NCBI GenBank assembly: GCA_031288675.1
Contig: JAITQY010000125.1
Span: 1-13,020 of the forward strand
DNA length: 13,020 nucleotides
Direction: 5' to 3'
DNA from: Oscillospiraceae bacterium
GTDB taxonomy: Bacteria; Bacillota; Clostridia; Oscillospirales; Oscillospiraceae
Below the pieces are notes generated by a model that worked only from the letters and a program-made list of their open reading frames with translations, did not search any database and had not been told where the DNA came from. This document shows positions 1-5,286 of this stretch, piece by piece (position 1 is the first letter of the stretch; every line of letters starts with the position of its first letter). Made by a program: the position numbers and the translations under genes.

Positions 1-89
1 TATGTCCAAAATGCGGCAAGGTTTTTATACCAAAGGAACTGGCGCTTGGAAAAATGAGCGAGGTTGAACATCAGTTAGAAGACAAATAG
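1..89 (+). CDS. C-terminal end of a small CXXC redox / zinc-ribbon protein (5' truncated by window edge)
   Basis: Frame 3 is open from the window start and ends at TAG 87-89, giving 28 residues. It opens with a CPKCG knuckle, then a helix-rich tail with the segments IPKELALGKM and VEHQLEDK. The CPxCG...GKMxEVExxLEDK ending resembles the short redox proteins of the DVU_1557 type, which carry two CXXC pairs, bind metal, and occur near molybdenum hydroxylase and selenium-related genes. That match is from memory of the family. The upstream half and the first CXXC pair lie outside the window. The gene is convergent with the lipoprotein gene ending at 142, and I see no clear terminator hairpin in the 52-nt gap. 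Another zinc-ribbon protein is possible. Confidence 0.5.
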   Translation, partial: CPKCGKVFIPKELALGKMSEVEHQLEDK

Positions 90-141
90 AACGCGCTCAG
101 GTATAAGCGAAGCTCGCGCAGTGTATTTTACGATAGCGTTT

Positions 142-630
142 TCAGCGTTTTGACTTTACTAATGCCTCAGCCGCCGTAAATGCAGTGATAACGGTGTCTT
201 TGTCCGCTATTACATATACGATGTATTTATCCGCAATCAGTTTAACGTCTGCCGCATCCAGCTTATGACGCTCATCCTGAAGATATTCGTCCATCCATTC
301 GGCGCGGCGGTTTTCAAAATACTCCTGAACCGCTTTATAAATCCGCTGAGCGCTGTCTTTATCCGTTGCTGAAAATACGCCGTACTCGTCCTGATTTGTA
401 CCGCGTGGAACACGCATAAGGTAATCCTCGTAATCCGATTCGGAAACGGCGATTTTTTGAAGCATACGCTCGCTGTTTAGGTTTATCGTACCATCAACCG
501 CAAACAGCTGATTCAGTATCATCGCGAATTCGTCAGTCGTAACGTCGGGAGCTGGCTCGTTCGTGTTCCGGCAAGCGGCAAGAGTAAATACTGCCGACAA
601 TACCAACAGCATTGTTAACAGTCTTTTCAT
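142..630 (-). CDS. DUF4358-like lipoprotein
   Basis: This encodes a 162-residue exported lipoprotein of unknown function. The N-terminus MKRLLTMLLVLSAVFTLAAC is a signal peptide with a lipobox (LAAC), so Cys20 should be lipidated and the protein anchored outside the membrane. The mature part has the layout I associate with DUF4358: an N-terminal helix (about residues 33-45), a Tyr-rich stretch around SESDYEDYLMRVP, a GVF strand followed by a helix, then a C-terminal strand KYIVYVIADKD and a final helix. The start ATG shares one base with the stop of the SGNH gene (TGATG), so translation is probably coupled. The ribosome-binding purines (AAGGAAAGG) lie about 14 nt upstream, a long spacing that fits re-initiation. 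The pairing suggests a shared role at the cell surface. The family call rests on pattern recognition alone. Confidence 0.72.
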   Translation of the reverse strand: MKRLLTMLLVLSAVFTLAACRNTNEPAPDVTTDEFAMILNQLFAVDGTINLNSERMLQKIAVSESDYEDYLMRVPRGTNQDEYGVFSATDKDSAQRIYKAVQEYFENRRAEWMDEYLQDERHKLDAADVKLIADKYIVYVIADKDTVITAFTAAEALVKSKR

Positions 631-1493
631 CAGTTTAATGCCAGCCTTTCCTTAATGTTATTGATTTCGATTGTGAAGCCGTCTGAATTTAAGTGCAGAT
701 AATCTCCGTTTTGTAAATTATCCGGAAGAAAACCATCGGCTCCAACTAATTTAGAATAAGTATCAATATATGTCAAGCCGAAATCAGCCGCAATAGACTT
801 TATCCACTCGTTTGCGGCAGTAATTTTATCGTTATTGATTGATTTAATATACTCATATTTAGCGCCTACCGGGAAAATCGACTGTAATATAATTACAGTG
901 TCAGGCGACGCGGTTTGAATCGTTTTAATAAGATCGGAATACTCAAATTTGAAGTCATCCTCGCCTATAAATGAAACCCCGTTTACTCCGAGCGTAATTA
1001 CCATTGCCTTAGGTTTGGCAAGTTCAGCCGCCTCACGGATTGTAATCTCCGATTTGTCCGGCGGGTAAACGATAGTCGCGTAACTTTGATGGTCAAGCGT
1101 TAACGTTCCGCTGGCTGGCGTCCAAACATTCAGCGTCCCTTTTCCGCCGGCAAGCATTGAGTATGCTTTCAGCCCGTAAGTAGTGCTGTCGCCAAGGAAT
1201 ATTATATCATCAAATACGAATTCTCCTGTTGCTGCGGGAGCTGCCGTAACCTCCGGCATATCTGTTAACGGAGGTTTAGTATTAGCAGGCTCATCAGTCC
1301 TAACTGGAGTTTCAGGAGTTACCGTAACCTCCGGCATATCCGTTGACGGCGGTTCAGTATCAGTAGGCTCATCAGTCTTAACTGGAGTTTCAGGCGCGAA
1401 GGTCATTGCCGGACTTGGCGATACAGCCGGCTCTGGTAACATACTGCACGATGCTAATAAAAGCATAAGTGCGATAGGCAAAATGCGTTTCAT
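630..1493 (-). CDS. SGNH/GDSL-hydrolase lipoprotein with duplicated Pro/Thr linker
   Basis: This 287-residue protein is predicted to be an extracellular esterase or acetyl-hydrolase. A signal peptide ends in LLASC, so Cys16 is the lipid anchor. Residues 17-90 form a Pro/Thr/Glu-rich linker that includes two 26-residue tandem copies (about 33-58 and 59-84). The SGNH domain follows: block I FLGDST with nucleophile Ser103, block III LGVNG with the oxyanion Asn, and block V DYLHL with Asp264 and His267. All catalytic blocks are present, so it is probably active. The substrate cannot be read from the sequence; O-acetylated cell-wall or surface glycans are the usual guess for such lipoproteins. The start is supported by CAAAGGA at 1501-1507, a few bases upstream of the ATG. 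The gene leads a two-gene unit with the DUF4358-like lipoprotein. Confidence 0.85.
   Translation of the reverse strand: MKRILPIALMLLLASCSMLPEPAVSPSPAMTFAPETPVKTDEPTDTEPPSTDMPEVTVTPETPVRTDEPANTKPPLTDMPEVTAAPAATGEFVFDDIIFLGDSTTYGLKAYSMLAGGKGTLNVWTPASGTLTLDHQSYATIVYPPDKSEITIREAAELAKPKAMVITLGVNGVSFIGEDDFKFEYSDLIKTIQTASPDTVIILQSIFPVGAKYEYIKSINNDKITAANEWIKSIAADFGLTYIDTYSKLVGADGFLPDNLQNGDYLHLNSDGFTIEINNIKERLALN
1243..1398 (-). repeat. 78-bp tandem duplication coding for the SGNH lipoprotein linker
   Basis: Two adjacent 78-bp copies, 1243-1320 and 1321-1398, are in register (for example CCGTAACCTCCGGCATAT begins at 1244 and 1322). Each encodes 26 residues of the form TPETPVxTDEPxxTxPPxTDMPEVT. The copies differ at scattered positions, several of them amino-acid changing, so the duplication is not brand new. 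The length is a multiple of three and keeps the frame. The copy number probably sets how far the SGNH domain extends from the membrane anchor. Confidence 0.92.
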
Positions 1494-1618
1494 TCTTATT
1501 TCCTTTGTTGTTATAATTAGTAGTGATTAATCTAAGCCCGCTATAGATTAATGATTAAAATTACCTTGTCATAGCGGATGTCTGACCGCAATCTCTTTTT
1601 ATTTCCTAATGTTTAATT

Positions 1619-2512
1619 TTAATCTACGTCTTCCTTGACAGTATCAGGCTGTTCAAGAAGTTTCTCCGGGTGATGCATAAAGTGGTTCATATACCGGAAT
1701 GACAGCGCGTAATAATAACCGTCGCAAATGCGCTCGTCTGTGGAAACTCCATAGTCCACATATCGCTTCTCAGTCGGCGTTCCGTTGCTGTCAAGTACCC
1801 ATGAACGATACTTCCTGCCGAACGCTATGAAAACAGGAAGGTTGCCGAAATCATACAGGTGATGATAAATTTTGTTGATCCCGATTGAGCCGAGATCGCT
1901 TATTACAAGCGATGCGTGAAACGGACTTGCCGACGTGATAGCATACGGCAGTTTTCCAAAATAATCTAAGAAGCACAGAACGCGCATCACAAATTTAAGT
2001 ACAAGCCGCGGAAGCTTCATAAGTGCTATGGTAACGTCCTCGGTGTTATTAGTACCGCTGTCCTCTTTGATTTTTTCAATTTCTACATTAATTTTGTTAT
2101 ACACGTCAAGGATGGTGTCAGTAGGCTCAAAAATTACTCTGATTGAGGTCTCTCCGCTCTCGGTAGAAAGTTTCTTTTTGACGATCATACATATTTCTAT
2201 CTTATTTCTCGCAAAGATTCTCTGCCCGGCGATGAATCGGTTAAGCGCCGGCATAATTGAGACACAGCGCACATACGCGGCAAGAAACAGATGCAGAATT
2301 CCTATATTCTTATACCCCTGCTGCCGCAGGTCGCGCAGAAAAACTTCTGCCTGTGTAATATCTAATTTGTCAGTATAGAAGTTTGTCGCGTCATTACGCG
2401 TCTTCATTACAAAAGGGATGAAGCGGTAAAAGGAGCCAATCGTCCTTACCAGCCGACCGTCTTTACGGTCTCCGAACCGGCGTTTCCTCGGGGCGGTAGT
2501 ATTATTTGCCAT
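1619..2512 (-). CDS. CAT-fold / 2-oxoacid dehydrogenase E2-like protein lacking the catalytic His
   Basis: This 297-residue protein resembles the chloramphenicol-acetyltransferase-fold catalytic domain of E2 acyltransferases but has no lipoyl or subunit-binding domain. It begins RKRRFGDRKDGR, followed by a segment with FIPFVMKTRNDA. A central SASPFHASLVISDLG strand region and YDFGNLPVFIAFG resemble the E2 core strands. The C-terminal motif, where active E2 enzymes have DHRxxDG, reads DERICDG here (Asp259, Glu260, Asp264, Gly265), so the general-base His is replaced by Glu. Acyl transfer by the normal mechanism is therefore doubtful. I recall stand-alone homologues of this length in Clostridia, but their function is unknown to me. 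The ATG is supported by AGGGAGAG about 8 nt upstream. A strong promoter lies at 2569-2597, and the gene is divergent from dusB. Confidence 0.75.
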   Translation of the reverse strand: MANNTTAPRKRRFGDRKDGRLVRTIGSFYRFIPFVMKTRNDATNFYTDKLDITQAEVFLRDLRQQGYKNIGILHLFLAAYVRCVSIMPALNRFIAGQRIFARNKIEICMIVKKKLSTESGETSIRVIFEPTDTILDVYNKINVEIEKIKEDSGTNNTEDVTIALMKLPRLVLKFVMRVLCFLDYFGKLPYAITSASPFHASLVISDLGSIGINKIYHHLYDFGNLPVFIAFGRKYRSWVLDSNGTPTEKRYVDYGVSTDERICDGYYYALSFRYMNHFMHHPEKLLEQPDTVKEDVD

Positions 2513-2568
2513 TTGTCACTCTCCCTGTTTTTTAATTTTGTTAATCACGGGGTTTACGCATTCGTCAC

Positions 2569-2597
2569 AGTATACCATTATCTTGCTTGCTTGTCAA
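2569..2597 (-). promoter_or_regulatory. Sigma-A promoter of the E2-like gene
   Basis: On the minus strand TTGACA (2592-2597) and TATACT (2569-2574) are separated by exactly 17 nt. The -35 box is perfect and the -10 box matches 5 of 6. The predicted start of transcription is near 2562, giving an untranslated leader of about 50 nt that contains the AGGGAGAG ribosome binding site. Confidence 0.85.
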
Positions 2598-2612
2598 GTC
2601 TAAGAAATCCGC

Positions 2613-2641
2613 TTGCATAATCGTTGAATAAGTTGTACAAT
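2613..2641 (+). promoter_or_regulatory. Sigma-A promoter of dusB, positioned for a leaderless mRNA
   Basis: TTGCAT (2613-2618) and TACAAT (2636-2641) are separated by 17 nt. Only 6 nt (AACAAT) lie between the -10 box and the dusB ATG at 2648, so transcription should start at or next to the start codon. No Shine-Dalgarno sequence is present. Its -35 box is 15 bp from the -35 box of the divergent promoter. Confidence 0.75.
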
Positions 2642-2647
2642 AACAAT

Positions 2648-3592
2648 ATGCAAAGGTTTAACATTAAATCACACTTTAACAACAAACTTCCTATGTTGCT
2701 TGCTCCAATGGCAGGTGTCACTGATATTGCGTTTAGAGAGGTATGCAAAAGTTTCGGCGCAGTGATTACATATTCCGAGATGGTCAGCAGTAAGGCTTTG
2801 GTTTATCAGGACGCAAAAAGCGTTACGCTTCTTCCGCGCGGAACCGGCGAAACACCATACGCGGTACAGATATTCGGCAGCGACCACGCTGTAATGGCGG
2901 CGGCAGCCGAAAAGGTACTTGACATTGCCGCGCCGGAGATAATCGACGTCAATATGGGATGTCCGACGCCAAAGATAGTACGCAGCGGTGACGGAAGCGC
3001 GCTGATGCGCGATCCGGAGCTTGCCGGACGGATTCTCGCCGCTATAGTAAGCGCAGTCGGTAACCGTGCGGCAGTGACCGTAAAATTCCGTAAGGGTTGG
3101 GATTTCGGCAGCGTCAACGCGGTGGAGTTCGCGCGGATTATGGAAGCAAGCGGTGCGGACGCGGTCACAGTACACGGACGCACGCGGAGCCAATTATACG
3201 CCGGTTCCGCCGACTGGGATATTATTCGTGAGGTCAAAGCTGCCGTTTCAATTCCCGTGATTGCAAACGGAGACGTCGCAAACCGCTCCGTCGCTGAGCG
3301 ATGTATTGCGCACACCAATGCGGATGCGGTTATGGTCGGACGTGCGGCTATGGGCAATCCGTGGATATTCAGCCAAGATACTCCACGTCCGGACAGCGCG
3401 GCGGAGTTACTTAAAACGGCTCTCCGGCAGCTTGAACGAGCAGCGGAGATAAAGGGAGAACGCACAGCGTGTATGGAAGCCCGAAAACATTTCTCTTGGT
3501 ATCTGAAAGGCGTTCGCGATGCCGGCAAATACAAACAGCTTGCCGCAAAGGCAACCGCTCTTGCCGAGTTCCGTGCTCTCGCCGCGATGTAA
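2648..3592 (+). CDS. dusB: tRNA-dihydrouridine synthase (DusB-type)
   Basis: This FMN-dependent enzyme reduces uridine to dihydrouridine in the tRNA D-loop, using NADPH. The 314 residues fit the usual length. Visible motifs are LLAPMAGVTD near the N-terminus (FMN binding), DVNMGCPTPKI with the catalytic Cys105, TVKFRKGW with a conserved Lys147, TVHGRTRSQLY with His176, and VIANGD followed by VGRAAMGNPW near the phosphate-binding loop. A C-terminal helical region follows. I chose ATG 2648: it gives a normal N-terminus and coincides with the predicted +1. An upstream in-frame TTG at 2624 lies inside the promoter, and ATG 2693 would start within the conserved core. No ribosome binding site precedes any of these, so a leaderless message is likely. 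The gene stands alone on its strand. Confidence 0.93.
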   Translation: MQRFNIKSHFNNKLPMLLAPMAGVTDIAFREVCKSFGAVITYSEMVSSKALVYQDAKSVTLLPRGTGETPYAVQIFGSDHAVMAAAAEKVLDIAAPEIIDVNMGCPTPKIVRSGDGSALMRDPELAGRILAAIVSAVGNRAAVTVKFRKGWDFGSVNAVEFARIMEASGADAVTVHGRTRSQLYAGSADWDIIREVKAAVSIPVIANGDVANRSVAERCIAHTNADAVMVGRAAMGNPWIFSQDTPRPDSAAELLKTALRQLERAAEIKGERTACMEARKHFSWYLKGVRDAGKYKQLAAKATALAEFRALAAM

Positions 3593-3683
3593 AAATATCT
3601 CTTGTTAATTTTTTGCTATTGCGGTAGAGCCTGTAATTTCTGCGTTGTTCACAAATTATTTACGATTTCACACAAATTTTCTC

Positions 3684-3712
3684 TTGACAAGCCAGAAACT
3701 TTGTGCTATAAT
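3684..3712 (+). promoter_or_regulatory. Perfect consensus sigma-A promoter without an adjacent gene
   Basis: TTGACA (3684-3689), a 17-nt spacer and TATAAT (3707-3712) match the consensus exactly. Transcription should start near 3719. The next plausible coding start on this strand is the radical SAM ATG at 4201, about 480 nt downstream. The bases at +1 are ATAGTG, and reading from either ATA or GTG hits a stop within six codons. It may drive the radical SAM gene through a long leader, or a non-coding RNA, or be left over from a displaced gene. Confidence 0.7.
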
Positions 3713-3760
3713 ACAGGCATAGTGATTAATGACTAATATTTAATGATGAATGCTCCCCAG

Positions 3761-3860
3761 CAGGGCGCATCTCTCGTCCACTGCCGACTGTCTACTAATA
3801 ACTACCGACTATATGGCTAACGACTATCTCCCGTCCACTCACGACTGTTGACTGTCTCGC
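3761..3860 (+). repeat. CAGGGCG / CTCGTC / CGACT-TACTG repeat block, copy 1
   Basis: The block starts with CAGGGCG (3761-3767), then CTCGTCC (3773-3779), then a degenerate run of CGACT words (3785, 3806, 3821, 3842) mixed with CTACT and GACTGTC words. The same order, CAGGGCG, CTCGTC, then CTGTCTACTGCCTACT, occurs at 5167-5225 in the same orientation. It has no coding potential and no long perfect inverted repeats. I interpret it as a dispersed intergenic repeat that would recur elsewhere in the genome. Confidence 0.6.
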
Positions 3861-3866
3861 TTTTTC

Positions 3867-3927
3867 GTAGGGGCGCGGGGTCCCCGTCAAGCAGGCTTGA
3901 CGGGGTAAAGGGCATTGCTCGCCCGCC
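3867..3927 (+). repeat. GTAGGGGCG...CGCCC palindromic element with internal hairpin
   Basis: The outer arms GGGCG (3871-3875) and CGCCC (3920-3924) enclose a perfect 11-bp inverted repeat, CCCCGTCAAGC (3882-3892) and GCTTGACGGGG (3895-3905), with AG between the arms. GGGGTCCCC (3877-3885) offers an alternative pairing. A shorter relative, GTAAGGGCG...CCGCCCG, occurs at 5124-5142. No T-tract follows on either strand, so an intrinsic terminator is unlikely. It looks like a small palindromic dispersed repeat. Confidence 0.65.
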
Positions 3928-3983
3928 GTTTCCCTCGTCCTAATTTTCCATTTTCAATTTGCAATTCCCCGTGTCCCTCGTCC

Positions 3984-4030
3984 CCTGCCTACTGTCGACT
4001 GGCGACTTTTGACTGTCGACTAACTTCAAC
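3984..4030 (+). repeat. CGACT/TACTG-word repeat cluster, second array
   Basis: This is another run of the same short words (CTGCCTACTG, then CGACT at 3996, 4003 and 4017, and TTGACTGTC around 4009). It follows a TCCCTCGTCC (3974-3983) that is also found at 3931-3940. The CTGCCTACT word matches the block downstream of the radical SAM gene. Confidence 0.5.
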
Positions 4031-4200
4031 GCTCACAGCTATACTACCCCAACCCAAACGAAAAGATGTTCTTGCTATAGTTGAGCATTATCCGTCCGGA
4101 TTAGTTTAGCCGATAGTAACGGCGTTAGACTGCGCCTACGGGAACATTATACCATAACAAATTTATCGAGAATTCAACAACAAAATGAAAGAGGCATTCA

Positions 4201-5127
4201 ATGAATCAATATATAGACATATCCCGAATTGAGTTTGTCATCACAAACGCATGTACCGGTAAATGCAAACATTGCTCGAATGGCGAGCAAACAGAACGCG
4301 GCAGCAGTATTAACGCTGACGTTGCGGCAGATGTTGTTCGGCGAATTGCCGAGCGGTTTAACGTTCAGTCTGTCATGACATTTGGCGGAGAGCCGCTGCT
4401 ATATCCGGACACAGTTTGCCAGATACACTCTTCGGCTCGTGGCTGCGGTATACCCACTCGCCAAATTATCACAAACGGTAGTTTCTCGCGTGACCGTTCC
4501 AGAATTGACCATGTGGCAAAAGCGTTGTGCAATGCGGGAATAACTGACGTTTTGCTATCCGTTGATGCGTTCCATCAAGAATTCCTGCCGCTGGACTATG
4601 TAATGTATTTTGCAGAATCTTTACTGAAATATAACGTGCCGTCGCTGCGCGTACACCCGGCATGGCTCGCTGGAGAAGATTACTCCAACAAAGAAAATGA
4701 AGAAACCAAACGATTATTGGCGGTTTTTTCAGAAATGGGCATTAGCGCCAGCGACGGAAATGCGGCAGTGAACTTCCCAGAGTATTTCCCATCTACTGAG
4801 ACTATTGATTTCACCATTCCATGCGGTGAAATGGAATACACAGCGCCGCTTGACGATGTTGGTTCCCTCTCTATCAGACCGAATGGTGATGTAGAATTAT
4901 GCTCGATTTCTATCGGTAACATATATGCAACTGACATTTTACAGATTATTGATGACTATGATCCATATGTGATTCCTGCGGCTAATGCAGTTTTGACTGG
5001 TGGTGTGAGTGAACTGGTTAGCTTCGCGGAGTCACAAGGCGTAATCATAGATACTAACGGGTGCTACTCAGTATGTGCAGTCTGCCGAAAAGCAATGACC
5101 GCACTTGCCCTCTTGCCGTCCCCGTAA
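4201..5127 (+). CDS. Radical SAM protein with SPASM-like C-terminal cysteines, substrate unknown
   Basis: This 308-residue protein binds a 4Fe-4S cluster and S-adenosylmethionine to generate a 5'-deoxyadenosyl radical. The cluster motif is Cys18-x3-Cys22-x2-Cys25 (CTGKCKHC), and the SAM-contacting GGEP lies at 62-65 (FGGEPLLYP). A strand with DVLLSVDAFHQE sits in the barrel. The C-terminal part has Cys208, then RPNGDVELCSISIGN with Cys234, then Cys288-x3-Cys292-x2-Cys295. This is the arrangement of a SPASM/twitch-type auxiliary Fe-S site, common in peptide-modifying and sugar-modifying enzymes. The ATG is supported by AAAGAGG (4188-4194) with 6 nt spacing. No precursor peptide gene or partner is visible nearby. 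The last residues (ALALLPSP) and the TAA run into repeat-like DNA. The gene has repeat blocks on both sides, so transfer or insertion is plausible. Confidence 0.85.
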   Translation: MNQYIDISRIEFVITNACTGKCKHCSNGEQTERGSSINADVAADVVRRIAERFNVQSVMTFGGEPLLYPDTVCQIHSSARGCGIPTRQIITNGSFSRDRSRIDHVAKALCNAGITDVLLSVDAFHQEFLPLDYVMYFAESLLKYNVPSLRVHPAWLAGEDYSNKENEETKRLLAVFSEMGISASDGNAAVNFPEYFPSTETIDFTIPCGEMEYTAPLDDVGSLSIRPNGDVELCSISIGNIYATDILQIIDDYDPYVIPAANAVLTGGVSELVSFAESQGVIIDTNGCYSVCAVCRKAMTALALLPSP

Positions 5128-5225
5128 GGGCGAACCCCGCCCGTCCGCCATTTCCCCCGTCCCTCGCAGGGCGTTTACTCTCGTCACCTGTCTACTGCCT
5201 ACTCGCTACTGTTGACTATCTCGGC
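5124..5225 (+). repeat. Repeat block, copy 2, downstream of the radical SAM gene
   Basis: The block holds GTAAGGGCG (5124-5132), CCGCCCG, a TCCCTCG word (5160-5166), CAGGGCG (5167-5173), CTCGTC (5179-5184) and then CTGTCTACTGCCTACT and a GTTGACT word. These pieces match the mosaic at 3761-4030, in the same orientation but in a different order and with deletions. GGCATTGCT at 5222-5230 also occurs at 3911-3919. The radical SAM stop codon (5125-5127) lies within the first word. Confidence 0.6.
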
Positions 5226-5251
5226 ATTGCTGTGCCTCTAAATAATTCTTC

Positions 5252-5280
5252 TTGACAACGTCCTTGTAAAGTGTTAATAT
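5252..5280 (+). promoter_or_regulatory. Sigma-A promoter of pyrB, positioned for a leaderless mRNA
   Basis: TTGACA (5252-5257) and TAATAT (5275-5280) are 17 nt apart. Six nucleotides (CAGACT) separate the -10 box from ATG 5287, the same geometry as at dusB. No Shine-Dalgarno sequence exists, and there is no room for a PyrR-type or other leader attenuator between promoter and gene. Confidence 0.8.
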
Positions 5281-5286
5281 CAGACT

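Larger units (their letters stand above)
3593..4200 (+). other. 608-nt intergenic mosaic between dusB and the radical SAM gene
   Basis: No convincing gene is seen here. 3593-3683 is AT-rich with no terminator-like hairpin that I can find. A perfect consensus promoter lies at 3684-3712. From about 3719 the sequence becomes repeat-like: an AT-rich TTAAT/GACTAAT stretch (to about 3752), a CAGGGCG...CTCGTC element with many CGACT/TACTG words (3761-3860), a GTAGGGGCG hairpin element (3867-3927), an AATT-rich stretch (3942-3966) flanked by two TCCCTCGTCC copies, and a second CGACT/TACTG cluster (about 3984-4030). 4031-4186 looks unique but codes for nothing I recognise. No promoter close to the radical SAM gene is convincing; the best is a weak TATACC at about 4149. 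Confidence 0.7.

Noticed and set aside
1183..1530. 115-codon open frame opposite the SGNH linker
   Set aside because: Its Gly/Val/Ser repeats are just the reverse reading of the Pro/Thr-rich tandem repeat.
1560..1618. Terminator after the E2-like gene
   Set aside because: The only stem (GCGG/CCGC with an 8-nt loop) is 4 bp and is not followed by a T-tract.
2624..2647. Upstream TTG start for dusB
   Set aside because: It lies between the -35 and -10 boxes of the promoter, has no ribosome binding site, and would add an unsupported Asn-rich extension.
2806..3534. 242-codon open frame opposite dusB, and other long frames antisense to pyrB, hisD and hisA
   Set aside because: They are shadows of high-GC conserved genes on the other strand; the sense proteins have full catalytic motifs.
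3761..4030. Possible CRISPR array
   Set aside because: The repeats are short, degenerate and irregularly spaced, with no constant repeat-spacer unit and no cas genes.
3915..4109. 64-codon open frame rich in Pro, Arg and Cys
   Set aside because: It begins at a TTG inside the repeat, has low complexity from C-rich repeat words, no ribosome binding site and no recognisable domain.
4185..4232. 15-codon frame MKEAFNESIYRHIPN as a possible precursor peptide of the radical SAM enzyme
   Set aside because: It overlaps the radical SAM start out of frame, has no ribosome binding site of its own and lacks Cys or other typical modifiable core features.
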